NCBI RefSeq assembly: GCF_018257795.1
Contig: NZ_JAERJD010000004.1
Location: forward strand, 1 to 64,000
DNA: 64,000 nucleotides
From: Citrobacter sp. JGM124
GTDB taxonomy: Bacteria; Pseudomonadota; Gammaproteobacteria; Enterobacterales; Enterobacteriaceae
Direction of reading: 5' to 3'
In this document: one piece after another, positions 43,131 to 51,738 of the stretch
How positions within the stretch are numbered: position 1 is the stretch's first letter
Layout: every line of letters starts with the position of its first letter
Program-made: the position numbers and the translations under genes
Notes under the pieces: generated by a model
What the model saw: only the letters and a program-made list of their open reading frames with translations
What the model was told of the DNA's origin: nothing
Database searches by the model: none

Positions 43131-44318
43131 TTATCGACAGAATCCTTTTTTACTGGCACGCCAGACGGCAATCATGGTGATACTTAATAGTATTAATAAT
43201 ACGGGTGAGAAAGACGTGGTACCAAACCAATCCAATAGTACCCCGCCCATAATTCCGCCACCGGCAATAGCAATATTCCAGACGGTGACCAGCATTGACT
43301 GCGCCACATCGGAGGCGTCACCCGCTGTTTTAGCTATCGCAGTCTGGAATAGTGTTGCCGCCCCACCGAAAGCTAGCCCCCAAATAGTTACAGCAGCATA
43401 GACGATGGCTGATTCATTGCTGACGATCCCGAGCATAATCGCTGACAGACTAAATAAAGCAGTGCTGACCAGTGTTAATACACGCAGATGTTGATCAACT
43501 AATACACCGACGATCCAGATTCCCAGCAGTGAGGTAATACCGAATATGAGAAGTATTAACCCCGTCCGTTCAATCATACCGATGGCTGTCAGGAAAGGGG
43601 CAATATAAGTGTAGAGAATATTGTGTGCCAGCACGAAAGCAAACACCACAAACAGTACTGATCGGATACCTGCAAGGGTAAATACGCGCCTTAATGGCAA
43701 TTGCTGACTGGCTGACTGCCCTTGAAAATCAGGAAGTTGAGTTTGTACCCATACCATAAGGGCTAATGCCAGTGTACTCATGATACCAAAGCATGTACGC
43801 CAGCCAACCCAGTGGCTCAGAAAGGTTCCAATGGGTACACCAAATGCCAGGGCCAGTGGTGTTCCTACCATGGCGATGGCAATGGCCTTGCCCTTTTGGT
43901 GCTCTGGTACCATTCGCGCAGCATAACCGGCGAGCAGTGCCCATAGTAATCCAGCGGATACCCCAGCAAGAAACCGCGCAGTCATCGTCAGGAGGTAACT
44001 CTCTGAAAAGGTGGTAACGCTGTTAGCAAGAACGAATCCCGCCAGGGTTGTCAATAAAAGGGGGCGGCGGCGTAAACCCCGGGTAATCGCCGTCAGTGGG
44101 ATAGCGGCCACGAGTGAGCCAATGGCATAGATAGTCACAAGCTGCCCGGCTAAGGATTCCGAAACCCCAAAATCGGCGCTGATTTGGGGTAATAAACCTG
44201 CCGGCAAAGCTTCTGTCAAAATGGTAATAAAACCAGCCAAGGCCAGTGCCAGTAGTGAGGTAACGGGTAAGGTCGGATGTTGGGATGTATGGCTGAACGT
44301 ACTTACTGAATTTGACAT
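43131..44318 (-). CDS. MFS transporter, DHA1 (AraJ/sugar-efflux-like) family
   Basis: This is a 395-residue inner-membrane protein with about twelve hydrophobic segments, the opening LALAGFITILTEALPAGLLPQISADFGVSESLAGQLV typical of AraJ/YdhP-like exporters, RFLAGVSAGLLWALLAGYAARMV in helix 4-5 and GVPIGTFLSHWVGWR (antiporter motif). It is divergent from a LysR gene 152 bp away, the classic arrangement for a regulated exporter. Substrate unknown; drugs, arabinose-like sugars or purine analogues are possible. Confidence 0.88.
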   Translation of the reverse strand: MSNSVSTFSHTSQHPTLPVTSLLALALAGFITILTEALPAGLLPQISADFGVSESLAGQLVTIYAIGSLVAAIPLTAITRGLRRRPLLLTTLAGFVLANSVTTFSESYLLTMTARFLAGVSAGLLWALLAGYAARMVPEHQKGKAIAIAMVGTPLALAFGVPIGTFLSHWVGWRTCFGIMSTLALALMVWVQTQLPDFQGQSASQQLPLRRVFTLAGIRSVLFVVFAFVLAHNILYTYIAPFLTAIGMIERTGLILLIFGITSLLGIWIVGVLVDQHLRVLTLVSTALFSLSAIMLGIVSNESAIVYAAVTIWGLAFGGAATLFQTAIAKTAGDASDVAQSMLVTVWNIAIAGGGIMGGVLLDWFGTTSFSPVLLILLSITMIAVWRASKKGFCR

Positions 44319-44470
44319 AATTCTGCCTTCTGAGTGCTAATTACGGGCAAAAATGGCACGAAACTGGCACAAATTGAGTATAGAGACTCATGGTGAAGGC
44401 ATTTCTAAAGTGAGACAAGAATGCTAGTATTCAGAACATTTAAGACAAATATTCTTAAATAAGAGAAAAA

Positions 44471-45367
44471 ATGGACTCTCTCAACAGCATTGCTTTTTTC
44501 GTACAAGCCGCGGTTACTCGCAGTTTCTCAGAGGCCGGGCGCAATTTGGGGGTGTCTTCATCGACAGTCGGGAAAAGTATATCCCGGCTTGAAGAGCGCC
44601 TGGGGGTGAGTCTGTTTCATCGCAGCACTCGCACCATCAGATTAACAACAGAAGGTGAACTATTCCTTGAGCGTTGTCGGCGTATCCTGAATGAAGTCGA
44701 AGCTGCTGAACTTGAGTTGTCCGAAATTAAGCAGTTACCTAAGGGGCGTCTGCGTATTAGTCTTCCGCTAGTCGGGATGCTCGTTATGCCCGCATTGATT
44801 ACTTTTATGCGTCAGTACCCGGCTATTGAACTCGATATCGATTTTACGGACAGGCTGGTGGATGTTATTGAGGAAGGTTTTGATGTGGTGATCCGTACCG
44901 GAGAACCTACTGATTCACGCCTTATATCCCGCCCTGCAGGAAACTACCAGTTACAACTGGTTGCATCACCAGACTACCTGGAAAAGTATGGTGTACCCAA
45001 GATTCCCGGCGAGTTATCTCACCATATGTGTTTACAACACAAATTTCCCAGTACCGGTAAGTTAGAACCCTGGCCTCTTAAGCCTGTTGCAGGTATTCCA
45101 GAACAGCCGCTTCCAGTCTCAATGGTCTGCAATACATCCACTGCCCTGATGGATGTGGCGGTGGCAGGCCTGGGCATTGCATGTCTGCCAAATTTCATGA
45201 CACGGGAAGCCATTATGCGTGGTGAATTAATCCCTGTACTTGAGGAGTACATTGAGCACCAGGGGACTTTCCGAATATTATGGCCATCAAGTAAATATCT
45301 GTCGCCAAAACTACGCGTATTTATTGATTTTATGATCACAACGCTATTTTCAGAGAACAGAACGTAG
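44471..45367 (+). CDS. LysR-family transcriptional regulator
   Basis: This 298-residue regulator belongs to the large LysR subgroup with N-terminus MDSLNSIAFFVQAAVTRSFSEAGRNLGVSSSTVGKSISRLE (winged helix-turn-helix, residues 1-60) and the effector domain starting GRLRISLPLVGM. It is divergent from the MFS exporter gene and probably controls it. Its 3' end nearly touches the convergent VUT-family gene. Confidence 0.9.
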   Translation: MDSLNSIAFFVQAAVTRSFSEAGRNLGVSSSTVGKSISRLEERLGVSLFHRSTRTIRLTTEGELFLERCRRILNEVEAAELELSEIKQLPKGRLRISLPLVGMLVMPALITFMRQYPAIELDIDFTDRLVDVIEEGFDVVIRTGEPTDSRLISRPAGNYQLQLVASPDYLEKYGVPKIPGELSHHMCLQHKFPSTGKLEPWPLKPVAGIPEQPLPVSMVCNTSTALMDVAVAGLGIACLPNFMTREAIMRGELIPVLEEYIEHQGTFRILWPSSKYLSPKLRVFIDFMITTLFSENRT

Positions 45368-45405
45368 TGGGGTTGTAAATATAAAAAACCGCATGAGTGA
45401 GAACC

Positions 45406-46086
45406 TCACTTTCTTATATTAAATGATTTTATAGGGTTATATGATTCGTTCCAGTCATAATGATCCGTCTTTTCAATTCGTTTCACAACGACTACCAGCC
45501 AAAGTGCAATAGGGATAAGTATTATTGATATCAACACCTTATATGACCAGGTCGTTGCAATGACATTGAACAGCTGATAAAAACTGTACTTCCCTGACAG
45601 GCTGATAGGGTAAGACGTCAGGAGTAAAACCGCCTGAGTGATCATTGAGGCTAACAGATAACGTATTAAGAACCACTTACCTTCAAAGTAAACTTTCATT
45701 TTTGAGATTATAAAGCTATTGATGAAATATGATACAGGAACCGATGTCCATGTACCAACCATCACCCGCCAGAAATCATAATATAAAGCATAGTAATGTA
45801 TAGATAGTGGGTATATATCTGTCTGAGTGGTAGCACAGAGATAGAGCAAAACAACGTAAATACTCTGACAAAAAACCATAATCCAGATTGATCTCACCGC
45901 CAGGCGGTAGCCATAAACTTCAGAGATAATAGTTGAAATAAGAAAGTAAAGAGAGAATATCATACCACTGGCTGTTATTTTAAATTGATATATATCAAAC
46001 ACTTTATAAACTAAAGTGTCACATGTTATCATTATTGTCACTGCTAACCCGACAAAGAGACTATATAATTTATATGATGGGTTCAT
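45406..46086 (-). CDS. VUT/YhhQ-family membrane protein (possible queuosine-precursor transporter)
   Basis: This 226-residue protein has about six hydrophobic segments and the family-like block FLISTIISEVYGYRLAVRSIWIMVFCQ near residue 50. Members of this family import queuosine precursors such as preQ0/preQ1. The match is clear in that block but the rest looks divergent, with an unusually aromatic middle (SIHYYALYYDFWRVMVGTW) and AT-rich coding DNA, so it may be a distant paralogue with another substrate. Its RBS is weak. A small hairpin AGTGAG/CTCACT overlaps its stop. Confidence 0.78.
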   Translation of the reverse strand: MNPSYKLYSLFVGLAVTIMITCDTLVYKVFDIYQFKITASGMIFSLYFLISTIISEVYGYRLAVRSIWIMVFCQSIYVVLLYLCATTQTDIYPLSIHYYALYYDFWRVMVGTWTSVPVSYFINSFIISKMKVYFEGKWFLIRYLLASMITQAVLLLTSYPISLSGKYSFYQLFNVIATTWSYKVLISIILIPIALWLVVVVKRIEKTDHYDWNESYNPIKSFNIRK

Positions 46087-46353
46087 TTATTTACCATGAA
46101 TGTTAAGTAGACATATTAAGCAGATTGGTTCAACTATAGTGACTTATAGTCATGATGATAGTGATACAGTATTAATAGCCTATAGAATATATCTACCATA
46201 AAACGCTGATGCGTGAGTGATTGCGGGTGATGTTAACGGGGGTGTTTTTAACCGATGGGGTAATTAATTTGCTATGACTGATTTAAAACAGGGGGGTATA
46301 TTTTTCTCTCTTTGATAAGTAAGTTAATTGCAATGAAGTATAAAGCAGTGCAC

Positions 46354-47349
46354 TCATAAAGAGTCACGGGCTAAATAATTGCTTTTGATCTTTATTGTTT
46401 CTTTATGTTTTTCAGCGTCGATGATATGAAGCGCACTGAGGCGTCCGATTTCATAATGTGGTAGCTGTACGGTAGACAATGCTGGAATAAATAAATCACC
46501 AACACCCACCATATTATCATACCCCATCACGGCCACATCACCAGGTATTTTTATATTGTTTGATAACAATACTTGATAAACTATAAAAGCAATGCGGTCG
46601 TTACCACAAATGACGGAATCAAAAGTGGGTTTCCCTGCGATAATATTTTTAACTATTATTTCAGGTATATCCAGATAGTGATTATCACCATCTTCCATAT
46701 AAATATGCATCAGTGTATCCGGGTTTATTCCCGAATCATAGAATGCCTGTTCAAGGCCTTTCCTGCGTCGACTACTGGCTATTCGCTCATGGGGGAGGTG
46801 TAAACAGAGCGGTTTTTTATACCCGGCCTTGAGGAGTGCCCGGACCGCATCATACTGCCCCTGATTATCGTCCGGAATAAAGCTGGGTAGTTGCACATCA
46901 TCACTTTCACAGTTAGCCAGCACACAAGGATGATTGAGTAATTTAGTCGGCACCTTAACTTTGCGTAACCCCATTGTGGTATAGATGATTCCCGAAGGTC
47001 GGTAGGATAACAGTAAGTTAGTCATCGCTTCAGGGTCATCATGCTCAAGCATATTGATGACAAAACTATGCCAGCCTTGAGCCCGTGCCGTTTCTTCAAT
47101 TGCCAGCGTAATATCCACTGAAAAGGGAGTGGTTACAGTGTCCAATGCTAAAACACCAATAGAGTTGGGTGTAGCCCTGGCGCCTCTTATCTTTAATGCT
47201 GAGATGTTTGGAACGTAATTAAGCTGTTTAATTGCCGATTGTACCTGGATTAAGGTCTCAGGATTGAGTTTCTCTGGTGTATTAATTGCGCGGGAAACAG
47301 TCATCAGAGAGACATTAGCCAGTTTGGCGACAGCTTTCAGAGACGACAT
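46354..47349 (-). CDS. cscR: LacI-family repressor of the sucrose/fructan locus (CscR-like)
   Basis: This 331-residue repressor has a LacI-type helix-turn-helix at residues 1-25 (SLKAVAKLANVSLMTVSRAIN), a hinge region and a sugar-binding core. It is divergent from the transporter gene across 328 bp that contain two identical palindromes matching LacI-family operators. By position it should sense sucrose or fructose and repress the downstream genes. The symbol is given by context; the exact inducer is inferred. Confidence 0.82.
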   Translation of the reverse strand: MSSLKAVAKLANVSLMTVSRAINTPEKLNPETLIQVQSAIKQLNYVPNISALKIRGARATPNSIGVLALDTVTTPFSVDITLAIEETARAQGWHSFVINMLEHDDPEAMTNLLLSYRPSGIIYTTMGLRKVKVPTKLLNHPCVLANCESDDVQLPSFIPDDNQGQYDAVRALLKAGYKKPLCLHLPHERIASSRRRKGLEQAFYDSGINPDTLMHIYMEDGDNHYLDIPEIIVKNIIAGKPTFDSVICGNDRIAFIVYQVLLSNNIKIPGDVAVMGYDNMVGVGDLFIPALSTVQLPHYEIGRLSALHIIDAEKHKETIKIKSNYLARDSL

Positions 47350-47539
47350 CCAGGTACCCCTTATTTATGTTCTGAATACGTAAGGTATTATTTAATCGCG
47401 ATAATGTTCACATGTAGTGGCATGCCCGCCATGGTTTCCTTTGTGCCGTACTGAGCCAAATGGACGGTGATGATGCATACTTGCCGGGACAGGCACTTAA
47501 TAACACCCCCAGAATCAGGACTAAAAATTTTTACCGTAA

Positions 47540-47561
47540 TAATTTGACACAGATCACAATA
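47540..47561 (+). promoter_or_regulatory. CRP site and class II promoter of the sucrose/fructan operon
   Basis: TTTGA (47543-47547), six bases, TCACA (47554-47558) matches the CRP consensus in nine of ten core bases. A -10 TATGAT at 47584-47589 places the site about 41-45 bp upstream of the predicted start, the class II CRP geometry, and there is no good -35, as expected for CRP dependence. Confidence 0.7.
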
Positions 47562-47568
47562 CCAGGAT

Positions 47569-47580
47569 GTTAACGTTAAC
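47569..47580. promoter_or_regulatory. LacI-family operator O1
   Basis: GTTAACGTTAAC is a perfect 12-bp palindrome lying between the CRP site and the -10 element, so a bound repressor would block RNA polymerase. An identical copy lies 64 bp downstream. Confidence 0.82.
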
Positions 47581-47632
47581 TTTTATGATTAACATCTAAA
47601 AAAAATCAAGAAACAGATGACCACACAAAAAA

Positions 47633-47644
47633 GTTAACGTTAAC
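47633..47644. promoter_or_regulatory. LacI-family operator O2
   Basis: This is a second exact GTTAACGTTAAC, 33 bp before the transporter ATG and about 40 bp downstream of the predicted transcription start. With O1 at 64 bp centre to centre (about six helical turns) the pair could be bridged by a repressor tetramer. Confidence 0.82.
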
Positions 47645-47677
47645 TCAGAAAAAAAACAACTCCAAGGGTGTTATGAC

Positions 47678-48919
47678 ATGAAAAAGGAACGTGCTTCATA
47701 TGCTTATTTAACGTTAAGTGCACTTCTGTTTTTTTTCTTTGTAACATGGTCTTCATCCAGTTCTTTGCTATCAATTTGGTTAAGTCAGGAAATTGGACTT
47801 AAGCCTACAGATACCGGGATTATTTTTTCCGTATTGTCGATATCTGCCTTTTTTGCACAAATTTTTTATGGATATATTCAGGATAAATTAGGGTTGCGTA
47901 AAAACCTGCTCTGGTTTGTTGCAATACTCCTGGTACTTTCTGGCCCGGCCTACTTACTTTTTGGCTATCTTCTTAAGATAAGTATTCTGCTGGGCAGTAT
48001 TTTTGGCGGTTTATTCATTGGTCTCACCTTTAATGGTGGTATTGGTGTATTAGAAACCTATACAGAACGTGCAGCACGGAACAGTAATTTTGAATTTGGG
48101 CGCGCAAGAATGTGGGGTTCACTTGGTTGGGCTGCCGCAACATTCTTTGCCGGGGTTTTATTTAATATTGATCCCCACTTAAATTTCTATGCGGCCTCAG
48201 TCTCCGGGCTAATATTTTTCTTTCTATTATCAAGACTGAATGTTACCTATTCAGCTGATGCGACATCTTTAAATACAGAACACAGTAAAATATCGATTGA
48301 AGATGCCTTATGCCTGCTAACACTTCCTCGTTTCTGGGCGCTGGTCTTTTTCTTCATCGGGACCTGCATTTACGGTGTCTATGACCAACAGTTTCCGGTC
48401 TATTTTTCTTCACAATTTCCGACTCTGAAAGAGGGTAATGCAATGTTTGGTTACCTGAATTCATTTCAGGTGTTCCTGGAGGCTGCGGGTATGTTCTGTG
48501 CTCCATGGTTCGTTAACCGAATTGGGGCGAAGAATGGATTAATTTTTGCAGGTATGGTGATGGCGATACGTATTCTCGCTTCTGGTTTAGTTGAAGGCCC
48601 ATTACTTATTTCTATCACTAAATTACTGCATGCGGTTGAGCTGCCTGTACTTCTGATATCTATTTTTAAATATAATAATTTAAACTTTGATAAACGTTTA
48701 TCCTCAACGCTTTATTTAGTTGGTTTTGCCTGTACCAGTTCAATAATCGGTACATTGCTATCACCTGTTGCGGGATGGAGCTATGAAACATTCGGTTTCG
48801 CCCAGTCCTATATCATGATGGGGCTGATGGTGTTTACCACGACGTTTATTTCAATATTTCTTTTGCGCTCCAGTAAAACGTCTTCTGAACAACCTGCTGT
48901 GCAAACGAATCCCGTATAA
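47678..48919 (+). CDS. cscB: Sucrose (oligosaccharide):proton symporter, LacY/CscB family
   Basis: This 413-residue inner-membrane protein has twelve hydrophobic segments and the LacY/RafB/CscB signatures: FSVLSISAFFAQIFYGYIQDKLGLRKNLLW (with the conserved Asp), FEFGRARMWGSLGWA near residue 140 and the central loop before ALCLLTLPRFW. It imports an oligosaccharide with a proton. Because the next gene encodes an intracellular invertase, sucrose or short fructo-oligosaccharides are the likely cargo. RBS AAGGG precedes the start. Confidence 0.9.
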   Translation: MKKERASYAYLTLSALLFFFFVTWSSSSSLLSIWLSQEIGLKPTDTGIIFSVLSISAFFAQIFYGYIQDKLGLRKNLLWFVAILLVLSGPAYLLFGYLLKISILLGSIFGGLFIGLTFNGGIGVLETYTERAARNSNFEFGRARMWGSLGWAAATFFAGVLFNIDPHLNFYAASVSGLIFFFLLSRLNVTYSADATSLNTEHSKISIEDALCLLTLPRFWALVFFFIGTCIYGVYDQQFPVYFSSQFPTLKEGNAMFGYLNSFQVFLEAAGMFCAPWFVNRIGAKNGLIFAGMVMAIRILASGLVEGPLLISITKLLHAVELPVLLISIFKYNNLNFDKRLSSTLYLVGFACTSSIIGTLLSPVAGWSYETFGFAQSYIMMGLMVFTTTFISIFLLRSSKTSSEQPAVQTNPV

Positions 48920-48938
48920 CTCTATCAGGAATATGTAG

Positions 48939-50372
48939 ATGACCTCATTATTACAACAGGCAGAAATAGCCGTAGATAAAAACAAACATAGTGTTAATAA
49001 GAGATGGTATCCCGTCTTCCATATTGCAGCTCAGGCAGGTTGGATAAATGATCCTAACGGCCTGGTCTGGTTTGATGGATGGTATCATGCCTTTTATCAA
49101 TTTCACCCCTATTCGACCCAGTGGGGGCCTATGCACTGGGGCCATGTTCGTAGTAAAGACTTAGTTCATTGGGAACCATTACCGGTTGCTCTCGCGCCTG
49201 AAGGCCCTGAGGATAAAGATGGCTGTTTTTCTGGTTCTGCCGTCGTCGACGGTGATACCCTGGCACTTATCTATACCGGGCATAAATTTGAAGGTGATGC
49301 GACAACGGATGATGCAATGTACCAAGTACAATGCATGGCCAGAAGTCAGGATGGTATAACTTTTGAACGTAAAGGGATAATCATTGACACCCCACCGGGT
49401 CTGCACCATTTCCGTGATCCTAAGGTCTGGAGAGAGGGTGACAGCTGGTATATGGTTGTTGGTGCTCGTATTGGTGATTGTGGTCAGGTTCGACTCTATC
49501 GTTCATCAGATTTGTACCAATGGCAAGATGAAGGGATCCTTGCACAATCTGAACCGGGTATGGGCTACATGTGGGAATGCCCGGATTTTTTCAAATTAGG
49601 TGATAAGTACGTTCTGATGTTCTCACCTCAGGGGATCGAGGCTGACGGTTATAAAAATCGTAATCTTTTTCAGAGTGGTTACCTTGTTGGTGACTGGGCT
49701 CCAGGCCAGCCGTTTGTCCACAATAATGATTTTAAAGAAATGGATCATGGGCATGATTTTTATGCTCCCCAAAGCCTTCACTCGCCTGATGGACGACGTA
49801 TTGTTCTCGGCTGGCTTAATATGTGGGAATCAGCCATGCCAGAGCAGCATGATGGCTGGTCTGGGTTATTGTCGGTACCGCGTGAACTTGTTCTGGGCAA
49901 AAATAACCATCTGTTAAGTAAACCAATATCTGAACTGGCATCGTTGCGAGCAGATAATCATAATATTGGTATGACAGAATTAAACAGTGAAAGAAAAGTT
50001 ATTGTGCCTCATTCAGATGCGATTGAGCTTCAATTGACTTGGGATATGGCTGCTTCAAATGCTGAACGATATGGCCTTTCACTGGCAACGGGCTTGAATA
50101 TTTATGTAGACAGTCAGTCTAATCGTTTATGTCTTGAGCGAAGCTACCCTGATTTTAATATTCAAGGGGTGAGGAGTATTCCTCTTGCTGATACAAATTC
50201 ATTATTCTTACAAATATTTATCGATCGTTCTTCGGTAGAGGTATTTGTTAATCACGGGGAGTACAGCATGAGTAGCCGTATCTATCCTGATGATCAACAA
50301 AAAAGCCTGTCTGTATTTGCTAATCATGGCCGGGCAGTGCTGACTGATGGTGAGTACTGGAATATAAAATAA
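48939..50372 (+). CDS. cscA: Cytoplasmic sucrose hydrolase / beta-fructofuranosidase (GH32)
   Basis: CscA hydrolyses sucrose and short fructo-oligosaccharides to fructose and glucose inside the cell. The 477-residue product has the intact GH32 catalytic residues: nucleophile Asp38 in WINDPNG, transition-state Asp160 in FRDP and acid/base Glu213 in WECPD. A five-bladed propeller is followed by a C-terminal beta sandwich with DRSSVEVFVN. There is no signal peptide. It lies 19 bp after the transporter gene. Confidence 0.95.
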   Translation: MTSLLQQAEIAVDKNKHSVNKRWYPVFHIAAQAGWINDPNGLVWFDGWYHAFYQFHPYSTQWGPMHWGHVRSKDLVHWEPLPVALAPEGPEDKDGCFSGSAVVDGDTLALIYTGHKFEGDATTDDAMYQVQCMARSQDGITFERKGIIIDTPPGLHHFRDPKVWREGDSWYMVVGARIGDCGQVRLYRSSDLYQWQDEGILAQSEPGMGYMWECPDFFKLGDKYVLMFSPQGIEADGYKNRNLFQSGYLVGDWAPGQPFVHNNDFKEMDHGHDFYAPQSLHSPDGRRIVLGWLNMWESAMPEQHDGWSGLLSVPRELVLGKNNHLLSKPISELASLRADNHNIGMTELNSERKVIVPHSDAIELQLTWDMAASNAERYGLSLATGLNIYVDSQSNRLCLERSYPDFNIQGVRSIPLADTNSLFLQIFIDRSSVEVFVNHGEYSMSSRIYPDDQQKSLSVFANHGRAVLTDGEYWNIK

Positions 50373-50420
50373 TTACCTCGCCAGTAATTAGCTACATGTA
50401 TGGTTAACATATAAATTAAT

Positions 50421-50438
50421 AGGTGCGGTTACGCACCT
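50421..50438 (+). terminator. Intercistronic hairpin after cscA
   Basis: A 7-bp GC-rich stem AGGTGCG/CGCACCT with loop GTTA is followed by only three T. It is probably a partial terminator or mRNA stabiliser that lowers or separates expression of the porin part of the operon. Confidence 0.55.
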
Positions 50439-50455
50439 TTGATGAGAGCTATAAT

Positions 50456-51724
50456 ATGAATAGAATACCGGGTTATTCTGATATTTTATGTTTGAATAAA
50501 CAAAAAATGAGTAAATATAAAAAGAAAAAAATTCTTTTTGTTTTATCTGTCTCTGTTTTTTCTTCTTTTGCATACAGTGATAGTTCAGCCTATACCCGAC
50601 ATTATCAAAGTTATTTTGATAATGAGGATAAGGTGAGTGCACCTAAAAACACGGTAAAGACTGATACGACATCAGCGATACCGCAGAATGCGGTTCCGGT
50701 GGCTCAAAGCCAGCCTCAGGAGACAAAGATTCAGAACCATGGTGATGTGTTGAGTGCCTCTTCTGCGTCCGCCACTTTAAAAACACCACAGGATAATCCT
50801 GAAGCTGAAAATCAGGTTAGTGTGCTGCGCCTCAGACAAAATGAGCTCCCGGTTCACTGGGATCGAATCGGTAATAACATGGAGGCAGGAGGGCTGCATG
50901 GTAATATTGGTTCTCAGATAGAAATTGATGATAGCCGTCGCAGTGATAATACTAAAAACAATGGTAAGTTTAAGCTGGCGACAATACAAGCATTTCTGCG
51001 CCATGATGAAATGCCAAACTGGTATTTTGGGTTCTATAATGCCCGGGAAGATAATTATAAAGGAAACTTCAGTAACCAGCATTATGGTGGTTCAAACACT
51101 ATCAATGAAATATTTGTCGGACATATTTTTGAAACATGGCGTGGAAATATCGGAACCGAGTTTATGGCTGGCTCTGAAACCGGGACAAAACGTTGGAAAT
51201 ATCGCCTGAAACTTTGGCAGGATATGAGGTTGTCCAACAAATGGAGTATTGCGGGTTATCTCTTTGGTGAAGAACAACCACAGAATAGTCAGCCAGGGAA
51301 TAATGATTTATCTCAACATATTTTTGAGACAGAGCCTGTTTTACAATATCTGGTTAATCCTGATATGGGGGTCTATCTCCGTCCTTTCTATTCCTATAAA
51401 CGTCAGGAAAGGGCTAACTGGGGGGATATTGTTGAACAGGAATGGAAAACAAGCATTGGTCTATGGCGTAACTGGTATCCACTATTATCATCGATCTATG
51501 TCGGTATTGGTCAGAAAAAAACAACTAATGCCAGTGATGCAAGTGTTCTCTTTTATGATAGCCGGTATAAATATATAGGTGGAACACTCAGTTATCCTAT
51601 TATTGACGATTTAAGACTGTATGGTGAATTTAAAGCCTCTTTTGGTAAGGAAGATGGCGACTGGGCTCAAAAAGGATCTTACTGGAGTCCGTTTACTATT
51701 GTCGGTGTCGTTTATAATTTCTAG
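50456..51724 (+). CDS. OmpG-like outer-membrane porin with a long N-terminal extension
   Basis: This outer-membrane protein probably admits sucrose or fructans. The C-terminal ~300 residues alternate polar and aromatic residues in strand-length blocks and end in Phe (VVGVVYNF), the beta-barrel assembly signal. Two starts compete: ATG 50456 (GAGAG upstream, 422 residues) and ATG 50507, which gives a clean signal peptide (MSKYKKKKILFVLSVSVFSS, cut after AYS) but has no visible RBS. After the signal comes ~90 residues of low-complexity Ser/Thr/Gln/Pro-rich sequence, unusual for this family and absent from the second porin. The two barrels look paralogous. DNA is AT-rich. Confidence 0.8.
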   Translation: MNRIPGYSDILCLNKQKMSKYKKKKILFVLSVSVFSSFAYSDSSAYTRHYQSYFDNEDKVSAPKNTVKTDTTSAIPQNAVPVAQSQPQETKIQNHGDVLSASSASATLKTPQDNPEAENQVSVLRLRQNELPVHWDRIGNNMEAGGLHGNIGSQIEIDDSRRSDNTKNNGKFKLATIQAFLRHDEMPNWYFGFYNAREDNYKGNFSNQHYGGSNTINEIFVGHIFETWRGNIGTEFMAGSETGTKRWKYRLKLWQDMRLSNKWSIAGYLFGEEQPQNSQPGNNDLSQHIFETEPVLQYLVNPDMGVYLRPFYSYKRQERANWGDIVEQEWKTSIGLWRNWYPLLSSIYVGIGQKKTTNASDASVLFYDSRYKYIGGTLSYPIIDDLRLYGEFKASFGKEDGDWAQKGSYWSPFTIVGVVYNF

Positions 51725-51738
51725 ACTAAGGAAATAAT

